The translations under genes and the position numbers were made by a program. 64,000 nt of DNA, taken from Pseudomonadota bacterium (GTDB taxonomy: Bacteria; Pseudomonadota; Alphaproteobacteria; Rhizobiales; Hyphomicrobiaceae). Under the pieces are notes generated by a model that was not told the origin of the DNA, searched no databases, and saw only the letters and a program-made list of their open reading frames with translations. Below, piece by piece: positions 39,841 through 48,705 of this stretch. The stretch is taken from NCBI GenBank assembly GCA_023423275.1, contig JAFAFW010000110.1, positions 124,001 through 188,000 on the forward strand, in the 5' to 3' direction. Numbering within the stretch: position 1 is the first letter of the stretch; each line of letters begins with the position of its first letter.

Positions 39841-41049
39841 ATGTCCTCCACTGAACGCAGGCAGAGATGCTGCATCGTCGGCGCTGGCCCTGCCGGGCTG
39901 ATGCTAGGCCTGCTGCTGGCGCGCGCCGGCGTTCCGACAACGGTCATCGAGAAGCACGCCGACTTCCTCCGCGACTTTCGCGGCGACACCATCCACCCAT
40001 CGACGCTGGAGGTGATCGCCGAGCTCGGATTTCTCGACGAGTTTCTGAAGCTGCCGCACCAGCAAGCCCCGACGCTGCACGCGGAGATCAACGGCAAGAA
40101 GGCGACGATCGCCGACTTCTCGCGGTTGCCGACACGCTGCAAGTTCATCGCCTTCATGCCGCAGTGGGATTTCCTGAGCTTCCTCGCCGCCAAGGCGAAT
40201 ATGCTACCGGACTTCGATCTGCGTATGGGGGTGACGCTTGAAGAACTGACTCGGCAAGGTGATCGCGTTGTCGGCGCCCGGGTTCGGGATGCGGACGGAA
40301 CCAAGAGCACGATTGAGGCTGATCTGATCGTCGGAGCCGATGGCCGCGAGTCGCGCGTTCGCCGCGACGTCGGCCTCGAGGTCGAGGATCTCGGCGCCTC
40401 CGTTGACGTGCTCTGGATGAGACTCTCTCGTCCGGCCGATGACACGGCACAGGGTATGAACCACGGTGGCCCCAATCAGGGCCTCATCCTGATCGACCGC
40501 GGTGATTTCTGGCAGTGCGGCTATGTCATCCGCAAGGGTGGGTTCGCAGAGACTAAGGAAGCTGGTCTGCCGACCTTGCGCGCTAAGCTCGCGGCCGTGG
40601 CGCCGCTGCCGGCCGAGCGCTTCGATGAGATCACGGACTGGAGCCAAGTGCATCTGCTGAGCGTCCGCATGGATCGCCTGAAGACGTGGTGGGCTCCGGG
40701 CGTGCTGTGCATCGGCGATGCGGCGCATGCGATGTCGCCGGTCGGCGGAGTCGGCGTCAATCTTGCGATCCAGGACGCAATTGCGGCAGCCAACATCCTC
40801 GCCGCCCCATTGCGCAGCGGCACGCTCACGGACGCCCATCTGCAAGCGGTGCAGCGGCGGCGCAACTTTCCGACCAAGGCCACGCAAAAGGTCCAGCTGA
40901 TGATGCGGCGCAAGCGCAAGCCGGGCGAAGAGGATAAAAGCAGCGGGCCGCCAGCGTTCCTGCGCGCGATCAGTCGTTGGCGCGTGCTCCCGCACTTGAC
41001 CGGCCGCCTGATCGGGATTGGCTTCCGGCCGGAGCATGTGAAAACGTGA
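39841..41049 (+). CDS. FAD-dependent monooxygenase
   Basis: 402 residues. Dinucleotide fold RCCIVGAGPAGLMLGLLLARAG (residues 8-29), IVGADGRESRVRRDVG near 165-180, and GVLCIGDAAHAMSPVGGVGVNLAIQDAI near 290-315 are the three flavin hydroxylase motifs. It differs clearly from the 35726 enzyme (longer C-terminal helical part, R-rich end). The substrate is unknown. The next gene starts inside its stop codon, so it is co-translated with the DUF454 protein. Confidence 0.8.
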   Translation: MSSTERRQRCCIVGAGPAGLMLGLLLARAGVPTTVIEKHADFLRDFRGDTIHPSTLEVIAELGFLDEFLKLPHQQAPTLHAEINGKKATIADFSRLPTRCKFIAFMPQWDFLSFLAAKANMLPDFDLRMGVTLEELTRQGDRVVGARVRDADGTKSTIEADLIVGADGRESRVRRDVGLEVEDLGASVDVLWMRLSRPADDTAQGMNHGGPNQGLILIDRGDFWQCGYVIRKGGFAETKEAGLPTLRAKLAAVAPLPAERFDEITDWSQVHLLSVRMDRLKTWWAPGVLCIGDAAHAMSPVGGVGVNLAIQDAIAAANILAAPLRSGTLTDAHLQAVQRRRNFPTKATQKVQLMMRRKRKPGEEDKSSGPPAFLRAISRWRVLPHLTGRLIGIGFRPEHVKT

Positions 41050-41417
41050 GCGGGGTGCGCCCGTTACGTGCTCTCTACCTCGGCCTCGGCCTGTTCTTCG
41101 TGGTGCTCGGCTTCATCGGCGCTTTGCTGCCGGTGCTGCCGACAACGCCGTTCCTGATCCTCGCTGCAGCGTGCTTTGCCCGATCATCCGAACGCCTTGA
41201 GACGTGGCTGCTGTCACATCCCCGGTTCGGATTGACACTGCGCGAATGGCGATCGCGCGGTGCCATTCCCTGGCGCGGCAAACTGTTGTCACTGGTCGGC
41301 ACAACAGCCGGCTTTGCTGTCTTTTGGCTTGGGAGCAAGCCTGGTCCCATGCTGGCGAGGGTAGTTGGGCTGCTGATGCTAGTCGGCTTGGTCTACGTGT
41401 TCTCACGGCCGTCGTAA
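41046..41417 (+). CDS. DUF454/YbaN-family inner-membrane protein
   Basis: 123 residues from a GTG overlapping the upstream stop (GTGA). Motifs of the family are LGLFFVVLGFIGALLPVLPTTPFLILAAACFARSS and LSHPRFGLTLREWRSRGAIP. Four membrane segments are predicted. YbaN-like proteins accompany heme or iron functions in some bacteria; the role is unproven. Coupling with a flavin monooxygenase is notable. Confidence 0.8.
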   Translation: MSGVRPLRALYLGLGLFFVVLGFIGALLPVLPTTPFLILAAACFARSSERLETWLLSHPRFGLTLREWRSRGAIPWRGKLLSLVGTTAGFAVFWLGSKPGPMLARVVGLLMLVGLVYVFSRPS

Positions 41418-41546
41418 GGTGAGCCTGATAGCGCCGTTCGAGGGTCTTCGATTTCCAGCGACTCCACTGCAGGCCGACAGTCTCCGCAAGCTCCCGGTGC
41501 TCTGAGCGTCAAGCGCTCTTGGCCCTGACGTCAAATCGTCGCCATG

Positions 41547-41564
41547 AATGTAATAACATAACGT
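41547..41564. promoter_or_regulatory. Zur-like operator candidate
   Basis: AATGTAATAACATAACG is an imperfect dyad (GTAATAACATAAC and its complement agree at 8 of 13 positions), near the GTTAT-ATAAC form of Zur boxes. It lies about 60 bases before the ZrgA-like gene, the family of which is zinc-starvation induced. The identification is tentative. Confidence 0.35.
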
Positions 41565-41616
41565 TTATCTTCAGCGGGCGCTATAGTGAGCGCCAGCAGG
41601 ACAGGGAGATGAACAC

Positions 41617-42033
41617 ATGCGGACAGGACTTGCAGCAGCCATGCTCGGTTGCCTTCTGCTTCAGACGGCCAGCGCCGAGGAGCGGCGTGAGCTCGGTGCC
41701 CACCAACATGGACATGGAACTCTCAACATCGCCTTCGAAGGCAACCGGATTACCATGGAGCTTGAGGTTCCCGGCCATGACATTGTCGGATTTGAGCACG
41801 AGGCAAAGACCGATGATCAGAAAGCCGCGGTCGCGAAGGCCAAGTCTCAGCTCGGCGCACCTCTGGCTCTGTTCCAGCTTCCTGCCGCGGCCGGCTGCAC
41901 GGTCAAGGAGGCGCACTTTTCCGCCTTCAAGGGCGCGGAGGAACTCAAGGTCAATCTCATCACGTCAAAAGGGCAGAACAAATTCGAGGTCAAGCGTGAC
42001 AATCCTCGGCTTGATCTTTCCGGCATCATGTAG
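41617..42033 (+). CDS. ZrgA-like periplasmic zinc protein (DUF2796), internally shortened
   Basis: 138 residues with a signal peptide (MRTGLAAAMLGCLLLQTASA). GAHQHGHGTLNIAFEGNRITMELEVPGHDIVGFEH is the DUF2796 start. The C-terminal half AFKGAEELKVNLITSKGQ is also typical. Family members are near 190-200 residues and carry a His/Asp-rich segment and an EFHAxYxLxC strand after GCTV. Here GCTVKEA joins straight to HFSAFKG, so about 50-60 residues, including the metal-rich loop, are gone in frame. It may still fold but with altered zinc binding. Confidence 0.7.
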   Translation: MRTGLAAAMLGCLLLQTASAEERRELGAHQHGHGTLNIAFEGNRITMELEVPGHDIVGFEHEAKTDDQKAAVAKAKSQLGAPLALFQLPAAAGCTVKEAHFSAFKGAEELKVNLITSKGQNKFEVKRDNPRLDLSGIM

Positions 42034-42048
42034 CGTGCGAGCAGGTCG

Positions 42049-42775
42049 TTGACGCGCTCACCCAATGGCGTAGCGGCTGATTCCGCTGCTACAGCTCCAG
42101 TTGTATGCATGGAGCAGGTCCGCTTCGCCTGGCCGGGACGGAACGTATTCGCCTTCCTGATCGACGCGTTCGCCCTGTCCGCAGGCGAGCGCGGGTCCCT
42201 CGGGGAGCGGCAAGTCGACCTTTCTCAGCCTTCTGTGCGGCATCGTCAGTCCTCAAGCCGGGCGCATCACAATTCTGGGCACGGACTTCACCGCACTGTC
42301 GGGTATGGCTCGGGATCGGTTTCGGGCCGAGCACTTCGGCATCATCTTCCAGATGTTCAACCTGCTTCCTTACGGCTCGGCGGTGGACAATATTATTCTT
42401 CCGCTCGCCTTTGCCCGCATGAGGCGGCAGCGCGCGATGCGCGATGGAGACGCGCGGGTGACGGCACTGCGGCTGATGCAGCGTCTCGGGCTGGATGACG
42501 CACTCGCACGCCAGGAGGCGGCCAAGCTCAGCGTCGGCCAGCAGCAGCGGGTAGCCGCCGCGCGTGCCCTGATCGGCACCCCGGAGATCATCGTCGCCGA
42601 CGAGCCGACCTCGTCGCTGGATCGTGACAGGCAGGCGGCGTTCCTGGATGTGCTGTTCGAGCAAGTCGCGGAGGCGGGCGCGACGCTGATCATGGTGAGC
42701 CACGACGAGAGCCTTGCGCCGCGCTTCGATCGCGTCGTCCGCCTCGGCGAGATGGCGCGCGAGGTGCGTTCATGA
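42049..42775 (+). pseudogene. ABC transporter ATPase (LolD/MacB type), frameshifted
   Basis: The N-terminus reads in one frame (CMEQVRFAWPGRNVFAFLIDAFALSAGER). Walker A (GPSGSGKSTFLSLLCG), the Q-loop (IIFQMFNLLPYGSAVDNI), signature KLSVGQQQRVAAARAL, Walker B IIVADEPTSSLD and the switch His VSHDE follow in another frame. The shift lies at about 42189, between SAGER and Walker A, where some four residues are also missing. The gene overlaps the permease start (ATGA). Translation from ATG 42305 would lack the P-loop. The transporter is probably inactive. Confidence 0.7.
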
Positions 42776-44031
42776 TCGTCCTGCGCCTCGCGCTGCAATC
42801 CTTGCGCAACCGCTGGTTCACCGCGCTGCTGACGGTGCTGGCGATCGCCCTCAGTGTCGTGCTGCTGCTTGGCGTGGAGAAGGTGCGCACCAGTGCTCGC
42901 CAGAGCTTTGCCGACACCATCTCGGGAACCGATCTCATCGTCGGCGCGCGCAGTGGCAGCCTGCAGCTCCTGCTTTACTCCGTCTTTCGCATCGGCAATG
43001 CCACCAACAACATCACCTGGACCAGCTACCAGGACATTGCCCATCAGCCGGAGATCGATTGGATGGTTCCGCTCTCGCTGGGCGACAGCCACCGCGGTTT
43101 TCGGGTGCTCGGCACGACGCGGGATTATTTCACTCACTACAGATACCGGCGTACTCACCAGCTCGCGTTCAGCGCAGGACAGCCTTTCAGCGATCTTTTC
43201 GACGCGGTCATCGGTGCCGACGTGGCGCGTGAACTCGGCTACAAGGTCGGCGATCCGATCATCGTCGCTCACGGCGTCGGCACCGTGTCCTTCGTCGAGC
43301 ACGATGACAAGCCCTTCCGCGTTGCTGGCGTCCTCGACAAGACGGGCACTCCGGTCGACCGTACCGTGCACGTCAGCCTCGAAGCCATCGAGGCTATTCA
43401 CGTCGACTGGCAGAGCGGCGCGCGCATTCCGGGGCAGGCGGTATCCGCCGACGAGGTGCGCACCATGGACCTGAAACCCAAAGCCGTGACGGCGGCACTG
43501 GTCGGGCTCAAGTCCAAGCTGGCTACCTTTCGTGTGCAGCGGGCGATCAATAACTATCGCCAGGAGCCGTTGTCGGCCATTCTGCCGGGCGCGGCCCTTC
43601 AGGAATTATGGGGGCTGGTCGGCACGGCGGAGACCGCACTCTCCGCCATCTCGGTAATGGTGGTGATCACGGCCTTGCTGGGCATGGTAACCATGATCAT
43701 GGCCACGTTGAATGAACGGCGGCGGGAAATGGCGATCCTGCGCTCGGTTGGCGCACGGCCGCGCACCATTCTCGGTCTGCTGACGGCGGAAGCTGCGGTG
43801 CTGATCCTGGTGGGTCTGGGATTGGGACTTATATTGCTCTATGTCGGTCTGATCGTGCTGCAGCCGCTGATCGATCGGCTCTATGGCTTGCATCTGGCCA
43901 TCGATCCGCCCGGGATCCATGAGTGGATCCTGCTTGGCGGGGTTGCCACTGGAGGTATCGTGGCCGGTCTCATCCCGGCCGTCCGCGCCTACCGCTTGTC
44001 TCTGGCCGACGGCATGACCGTGAAAGTCTAG
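42772..44031 (+). CDS. MacB/FtsX-type ABC permease
   Basis: 419 residues. One N-terminal membrane helix (TALLTVLAIALSVVLLLGVEK, 17-37), a large periplasmic domain (40-270), and three C-terminal helices (AISVMVVITALLGMVTMIMA, AAVLILVGLGLGLILLYVGLI, WILLGGVATGGIVAGLIPAV). ARPRTILGLLTAEA is the coupling loop typical of MacB-like permeases. It forms a unit with the frameshifted ATPase, ZrgA-like protein and DUF3299 protein, a set found in zinc-limited alphaproteobacteria. It looks intact but has lost its motor. Confidence 0.8.
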   Translation: MIVLRLALQSLRNRWFTALLTVLAIALSVVLLLGVEKVRTSARQSFADTISGTDLIVGARSGSLQLLLYSVFRIGNATNNITWTSYQDIAHQPEIDWMVPLSLGDSHRGFRVLGTTRDYFTHYRYRRTHQLAFSAGQPFSDLFDAVIGADVARELGYKVGDPIIVAHGVGTVSFVEHDDKPFRVAGVLDKTGTPVDRTVHVSLEAIEAIHVDWQSGARIPGQAVSADEVRTMDLKPKAVTAALVGLKSKLATFRVQRAINNYRQEPLSAILPGAALQELWGLVGTAETALSAISVMVVITALLGMVTMIMATLNERRREMAILRSVGARPRTILGLLTAEAAVLILVGLGLGLILLYVGLIVLQPLIDRLYGLHLAIDPPGIHEWILLGGVATGGIVAGLIPAVRAYRLSLADGMTVKV

Positions 44032-44049
44032 TCCGAGAGGTAACCGACC

Positions 44050-44616
44050 ATGCGCGCCAAGCCCATTGCAGTCGCCGTCTTCTGTATGGCGTTGATGGCT
44101 TCCGGTCCCGTGGCTGCCCCTGCAGCCGAGGCGCCGCTCGAACTGCAATGGAGCCAGCTCATGCCGCCGGCGACGCCCGAGCCGAGATCATTTCTGGCGC
44201 CACGGTCGGGACCGTTCGATCTCGGCTCTGTCCCGAATGACGGCTTGCCTGCACCACCCTACGTACCCGAAGGACGGTGGATGTCAGCCCCGCGTAGATC
44301 CAGCGCGCCGGCGCCCGTGGTCGAGAGCCTCGACGGCAAGCGCGTGCACATCGGCGGCTACGTTGTCCCGCTGGACTTCGACGCAACGACCGTCAAGGAA
44401 TTCCTGCTGGTCCCCTTTGTCGGCGCCTGCATTCACGTGCCTCCGCCACCGGCCAACCAGATCATCTACGTGAAAGCCGAAAAGGGCTTCGATGTGCAAG
44501 GATCGTTCGATCCCGTCTATGTGACCGGCGCGCTGAAAGTATCGATGACGTTCACCGGCCTCGCGGATGCCGGCTACAGCATCGATGCCGAAAAGGTCGA
44601 CCTGCGCTCGAGGTAG
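44050..44616 (+). CDS. DUF3299 exported protein
   Basis: 188 residues with a signal peptide ending near VAAPAAEA. WSQLMPP at the mature start and the core ESLDGKRVHIGGYVVPLDFDATTVKEFLLVPFVGACIHVPPPPANQIIYV are the DUF3299 signature. The Cys and His in GACIHVPPP probably bind metal. The family member usually follows ZrgA and a MacB-type transporter, as here. It ends 115 bases before the convergent remnant. Confidence 0.8.
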   Translation: MRAKPIAVAVFCMALMASGPVAAPAAEAPLELQWSQLMPPATPEPRSFLAPRSGPFDLGSVPNDGLPAPPYVPEGRWMSAPRRSSAPAPVVESLDGKRVHIGGYVVPLDFDATTVKEFLLVPFVGACIHVPPPPANQIIYVKAEKGFDVQGSFDPVYVTGALKVSMTFTGLADAGYSIDAEKVDLRSR

Positions 44617-44730
44617 CCTTGGTCCTTCGTCCCATTCGGAACTCGTGAGATTCTTCATAACGATGTGCTTGCTTTGCGGGCGTGTCGCTAAGTCCTGGCG
44701 CTCGGTAAAGAGAGCGGCACACGCCCGCAC

Positions 44731-44962
44731 TCATTTCGTTTTAACCGCATTCTCAGGAACGTAGATCAAGCGGCCGTCCGGGAGCCGCTACATCATACCG
44801 GCGCGGACGCCCCTGCCCTTCTCCGACCCCGCCGCTGGTCTCGTAGCCGGTCAGCTCTTCGCCATTCTTGATGAGAATGCGCATATCTGCTTTGCCGGGG
44901 CTCTCCAGCACGACAACGTCCTTGGCGGCGAACGGATTGAGTGAGTTGCGAAGAGAAGCTGC
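44731..44962 (-). pseudogene. Frameshifted remnant of an unknown protein
   Basis: Minus strand: one frame encodes FAAKDVVVLESPGKADMRILIKNGEELTGYETSGG...RRYDV, then after a one-base shift near 44790 the next frame continues LPDGRLIYVPENAVKTK and stops at 44731. Joined, they read as one beta-rich C-terminal piece. No start is left. It directly follows the TonB remnant and so was part of the iron-uptake operon. Confidence 0.5.
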
Positions 44963-44966
44963 ATGA

Positions 44967-45212
44967 TCATCTTAAGAATCTGATCGGGACGGTGAGCACG
45001 ATCCGGCCGCCTCCGATATTGGCGGGCGGCGCCGGAACCGGGCCGGCGCGCCGCGCCAGCCCCATCGCCTCCTGATCCAGGACGGCGCTGCCGGAGATGC
45101 GGATGAGGCGCGCCGACAACACGCGGCCGGAACGGTCGATATAAAAGCGACCGACGAGTGCCGCCGCCGCCCGGATAGCACTGTGGCAGTTCAGGTGCGC
45201 CATTCCATTCAC
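44967..45212 (-). pseudogene. TonB C-terminal domain remnant
   Basis: 81 codons contain FYIDRSGRVLSARLIRISGSAVLDQEAMGLARRAGPVPAPP and a terminal VLTVPIRF strand, the TonB C-terminal domain that contacts receptor TonB boxes. The membrane anchor and the Pro-rich spacer of a full TonB are absent; an unrelated leader (NGMAHLNCHSAIRAAA) replaces them. It lies 24 bases after the receptor gene. It probably does not transduce energy. Confidence 0.65.
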
Positions 45213-45236
45213 AGCAGGAGTGCCGTTGGAACTGCG

Positions 45237-47741
45237 TCAGAACTTGGCCGTAGCCGTCAGGCTCAATACTCGTCCGGGGGCAGGTTGCGCAAGATTGTTC
45301 AGTGCGTCGACATAGTATTTGTCGAACAAGTTGTCAGCGCTGAAATCCAGTCGGAAATTCTCACTGAGCTTGTAGGATGCAAATGCGTCGATGAGTGTGT
45401 AGGGAGCCCATTCGGCCGTTACAGAGAAGTAGGTTGGGTTTCGCTGCAGCGGAAGAGCACGCTCCCCGACGTAAGTTACGCGCCCTCCTAGGGTCAGCTT
45501 CTCATCAAAGAGACGCGTGCCTACAGTTAGGCTCCCGGTGAATCTCGGCGGTATATGGTTCGTGCCGTAGTCAGCTTCGTTTGTCTCTCCAGCGCACACG
45601 GTGTCATTGTCGCAGAATTCGATATCCGTGTAGTAATTTATAGCTCCCTCTGCGAAGAAAGTCCGGACGTCATAGACCGCGCTCGCCTCAACACCCTTGA
45701 ATACCGCGCGGTCAATGTTCGTTACGCGGAAGCCATTCCCACCAACTCCCGGCAGGCGAAACTGCTCCCTGGAGAGATAATCGTCGTAGTTGTTCTCGAA
45801 ATAAGCCGCCTTGAAACGGAACTTGTCAGAAGCGAGCAGGAGGCTGTCCTTCAGAATATTCATCCCGAACTCAAAGTTCCTCGCTTTCTCGGCGACCAGA
45901 TCCGGATTTGGGGTGATGCCCGACGCATTGCGGCCATTCTCGCGTAGGCTTGGCGGCCGGACTCCTTCCTCGTACTGACCATAGAATTGAATACCACGCC
46001 AGGGTTCGACCATTACCGTCATTCTTGGACTTAGCGCCGTGCCTGTCAGGTCGGGAAACGTTCTGGTCGATTCCCCCGGCGTCGTATCTTGCGTCTTGTA
46101 GTAGTCGACGCGGAGTCCGCTTGTGAGCGTCAGCCAACTCGTCGGCATCCATGCGACATTTCCATAGGCGGCGGCCAGCGTGCGCTCTCCATTTACTCCG
46201 AGATCCGGCCCGCTGTCTGAGACGGAACTTTCGAAGGAGGCCACAGTACCGTAGTCGATTTTGACCTGGCCATATTGCGTCGCCCAGAGTGATCTATTCG
46301 AGACCTCTCCACCGTACATCTTGACCTGCGTTTCAAATGTGTCGGTTGCGTCGAGGCTTGTCGTCCACGCGCGCACCCTCAGATCGATGAGATCGTTGTC
46401 GAACGGCTTCCAGCCATAGTTGGCCGTGTAGGTGCGAACGATTTTATGAAAGGGCGCCATCTCGTAGTAATAGGGATGGAGGTTGTCGAGCGTGGTCTCG
46501 AGTGCAAAACGTGAGTTCTCACCATACTTGCTCTCGTAATAATTGTACCCGATCTCAAGTGCCTGCTCCTGGCTGAAGAACTTTATCTTTGCGAGACCGG
46601 ACGTCACGTCTTGGGATGTATTGAAGACCTCCTCTCCTTTTCCAATGCGGGAAAGAGTGACGGTATCGCCATCGCCATTTCTGAAAGATGTTGGGCCGTG
46701 GGTGCCGGAAAAGTAGTTGCCAGTCCTGCGGCGCGAGCCGGCTATGACGATCTCGGCATTGTCGGCCCGTCCGGCGAGGGCGACGCTGCCGCCGCCGTTG
46801 TTGAAATCGAACAAGCCGGGACGATCGGTCCTGGGAATGTTGTGGTCCCATTCCCGTCCGCCCAATATGTATGCCAGCACGTCAAATGGGACGCCGGGTT
46901 CGCGTGGGGTATTGCCACTCGTGGTCGATCCGCGAAGCCGGAAACCGAAATCCTTACCGGGCAGAAGAATATCGTCAGCATTAAGGGTGCGCATTGCCAC
47001 CACGCCGCCGATCGTTCCGACGGCCTGACCACCACTTGCAGGTCCCTTGGTGATATCGATGCCACCGATGAGGTCAGGATCGATATATACGCGGTTGTCG
47101 ACGCCCGAGTATCCGCGATACGTCGAGAAGGATTGCATCGCACCGTCCAGGGTAATGCCCACACGGTTCATGCTTTGGAGGCCGCGTATGTTGATGTCGA
47201 GCTTTGACGCACCAGCGCGATTCGTGGCCGCCATAACACCCGGTGTCCCACGAAAGAGATCCCCCGGAGTCACGGGCGGCACCCGATCCATCTGCTCCAT
47301 CGAGATGTGCGCAGAAGAGCCTGGCGTCTGGTACGGCAGATCGGCGGACGCGGTCGCTCCCCCGCCACCCGACACATCGATGGTGTCGAGCGCAATCGCG
47401 CCATCGACGGTGGCACCCGCGTTCGAAGGAGCATCTTCACCTGGAACGGAGATTGTCACGGCGTTCGCCCCGACATAGCGCCAAGTAATGCCGGTGCCCG
47501 CCAGCATGATGGTGAGCGCTTGCGCCGGCTGGTATGTTCCGTTCACGGGCTTCGACGTGATGTCGAAGGCCTTGGTCCCGGCATAGAGGATCTGCAATCC
47601 GGTGCGGGAGGACAGATCAGCGAGCGCGCGCGGCACTGGCTTGGCTGCGATGGAGAGAGAAGCGGATTGCCCGGACGTTTGCTGAGCGGACGCTCGCGCC
47701 GGTAGCAGAAGAACGCTTCCGCTCAGGACGCAGACAGCCAA
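45237..47741 (-). CDS. TonB-dependent heme/siderophore receptor with STN domain
   Basis: 834 residues from TTG; signal peptide to about ARASA. Residues 25-95 are an STN domain (SIAAKPVPRALADLSSRTGLQILYAG...WRYVGANAVTISV), as in receptors that signal to a sigma/anti-sigma pair; none is seen nearby. The plug (130-260) has VTPGDLFRGTPGVMAATNRAG, INIRGLQSMNRV and IDPDLIGGIDITKGPASG, close to HasR/hemoglobin-type receptors. A 22-strand barrel ends at a terminal Phe. The normal start seems lost: the frame begins inside the permease gene and is closed by TGA just before it. A TTG is all that remains. Confidence 0.8.
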   Translation of the reverse strand: MAVCVLSGSVLLLPARASAQQTSGQSASLSIAAKPVPRALADLSSRTGLQILYAGTKAFDITSKPVNGTYQPAQALTIMLAGTGITWRYVGANAVTISVPGEDAPSNAGATVDGAIALDTIDVSGGGGATASADLPYQTPGSSAHISMEQMDRVPPVTPGDLFRGTPGVMAATNRAGASKLDINIRGLQSMNRVGITLDGAMQSFSTYRGYSGVDNRVYIDPDLIGGIDITKGPASGGQAVGTIGGVVAMRTLNADDILLPGKDFGFRLRGSTTSGNTPREPGVPFDVLAYILGGREWDHNIPRTDRPGLFDFNNGGGSVALAGRADNAEIVIAGSRRRTGNYFSGTHGPTSFRNGDGDTVTLSRIGKGEEVFNTSQDVTSGLAKIKFFSQEQALEIGYNYYESKYGENSRFALETTLDNLHPYYYEMAPFHKIVRTYTANYGWKPFDNDLIDLRVRAWTTSLDATDTFETQVKMYGGEVSNRSLWATQYGQVKIDYGTVASFESSVSDSGPDLGVNGERTLAAAYGNVAWMPTSWLTLTSGLRVDYYKTQDTTPGESTRTFPDLTGTALSPRMTVMVEPWRGIQFYGQYEEGVRPPSLRENGRNASGITPNPDLVAEKARNFEFGMNILKDSLLLASDKFRFKAAYFENNYDDYLSREQFRLPGVGGNGFRVTNIDRAVFKGVEASAVYDVRTFFAEGAINYYTDIEFCDNDTVCAGETNEADYGTNHIPPRFTGSLTVGTRLFDEKLTLGGRVTYVGERALPLQRNPTYFSVTAEWAPYTLIDAFASYKLSENFRLDFSADNLFDKYYVDALNNLAQPAPGRVLSLTATAKF

Positions 47742-48705
47742 GGCTCGAACGCATCAGGAAGATGAAGGCAATTCCCCCTGCGAACTCGATGATGATGCTG
47801 AGGGCGGTGTCGAATGAGAAGACACGCTCCAGAACCATTTGTCCGATGACAAGTGTCGCGATTGCAAGGAGAACAGCGACCGGAAGCACATGCCGGTGTT
47901 TGGGCGAGCCGGTTATCTGATAGGCGAGGCTTGCGACCAGAAGGCCAAAGAAGGTCACCGGACCGACCAGGGCCGTGGCCACGGACACCAGAACGGAAAC
48001 GAGGATCAGAACCTGGATAACGGCCCTTTTGTAGTCGACGCCGAGTGAAATGGCTGTTTCGCGACCCAAAGCCAGGACATCGAACGTGGCGAGGTGGCGT
48101 ATGCCGAGTAACGTCACCCCCAGGACCGCGATGCCGGAGATCATCAAGACATCGGAATTGACGGTATTGAAATTCGCGAACAGGAGATCCTGAAGCACGA
48201 TGAATTCGTTCGGTGCCATGATGCGCTGTAAGAGATTGGAGAGACTGCGGAACAGAACGCCAATCACCAATCCGACGAGCAATACAAGATGGAGGCTTTG
48301 TAAGCGTCCCGAAAACAATGATTGATAAAGCAGGCAGGAAAAGCCGGTCATTACCGCGCACTGGGCGAGAAACATCCCCTGGGGATCGAGCGCCGCAACG
48401 CCGACGGTGCCGATCATGAAGATCAGGCTCGTTTGTGTGAGTTGATAGAGCGCATCGAGGCCCATCAGGGCTGGTGTCAGAATGCGATTGGCTGTCACGG
48501 TCTGAAACAGAACGGTTGAGACGGCGATCGCATATGCCACCAGCACCAGAGCTGCAAGCTTGGCGCCGCGAAACGGCAGAACGAAATTCCAGTTTCCTTT
48601 GACGCCCACCGTCATGAATGCGACTGCCGCGACCAACACCACGACGGTCAGACCACCGATGATGCGCGCCGGGCGATTGCTGGGCTGATCAGGCGAGGCG
48701 GACAT
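47617..48705 (-). CDS. Iron-siderophore ABC permease (FecCD/FatC type) with abnormal tail
   Basis: 362 residues from ATG 48705, overlapping the previous gene by 17 bases. TVTANRILTPALMGLDALYQLTQTSLIF is typical of FatC/VctG/YclO-type permeases of catecholate or related siderophores. Nine to ten helices end with IIEFAGGIAFIFLM, where the family stops. Here the frame continues for about 45 residues (RSSLGCLRPERKRSS...ARAR) antiphase to the receptor's 5' end, a 125-base overlap. The natural stop was probably lost in a deletion that also removed the receptor's start. Confidence 0.75.
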   Translation of the reverse strand: MSASPDQPSNRPARIIGGLTVVVLVAAVAFMTVGVKGNWNFVLPFRGAKLAALVLVAYAIAVSTVLFQTVTANRILTPALMGLDALYQLTQTSLIFMIGTVGVAALDPQGMFLAQCAVMTGFSCLLYQSLFSGRLQSLHLVLLVGLVIGVLFRSLSNLLQRIMAPNEFIVLQDLLFANFNTVNSDVLMISGIAVLGVTLLGIRHLATFDVLALGRETAISLGVDYKRAVIQVLILVSVLVSVATALVGPVTFFGLLVASLAYQITGSPKHRHVLPVAVLLAIATLVIGQMVLERVFSFDTALSIIIEFAGGIAFIFLMRSSLGCLRPERKRSSATGASVRSANVRAIRFSLHRSQASAARAR

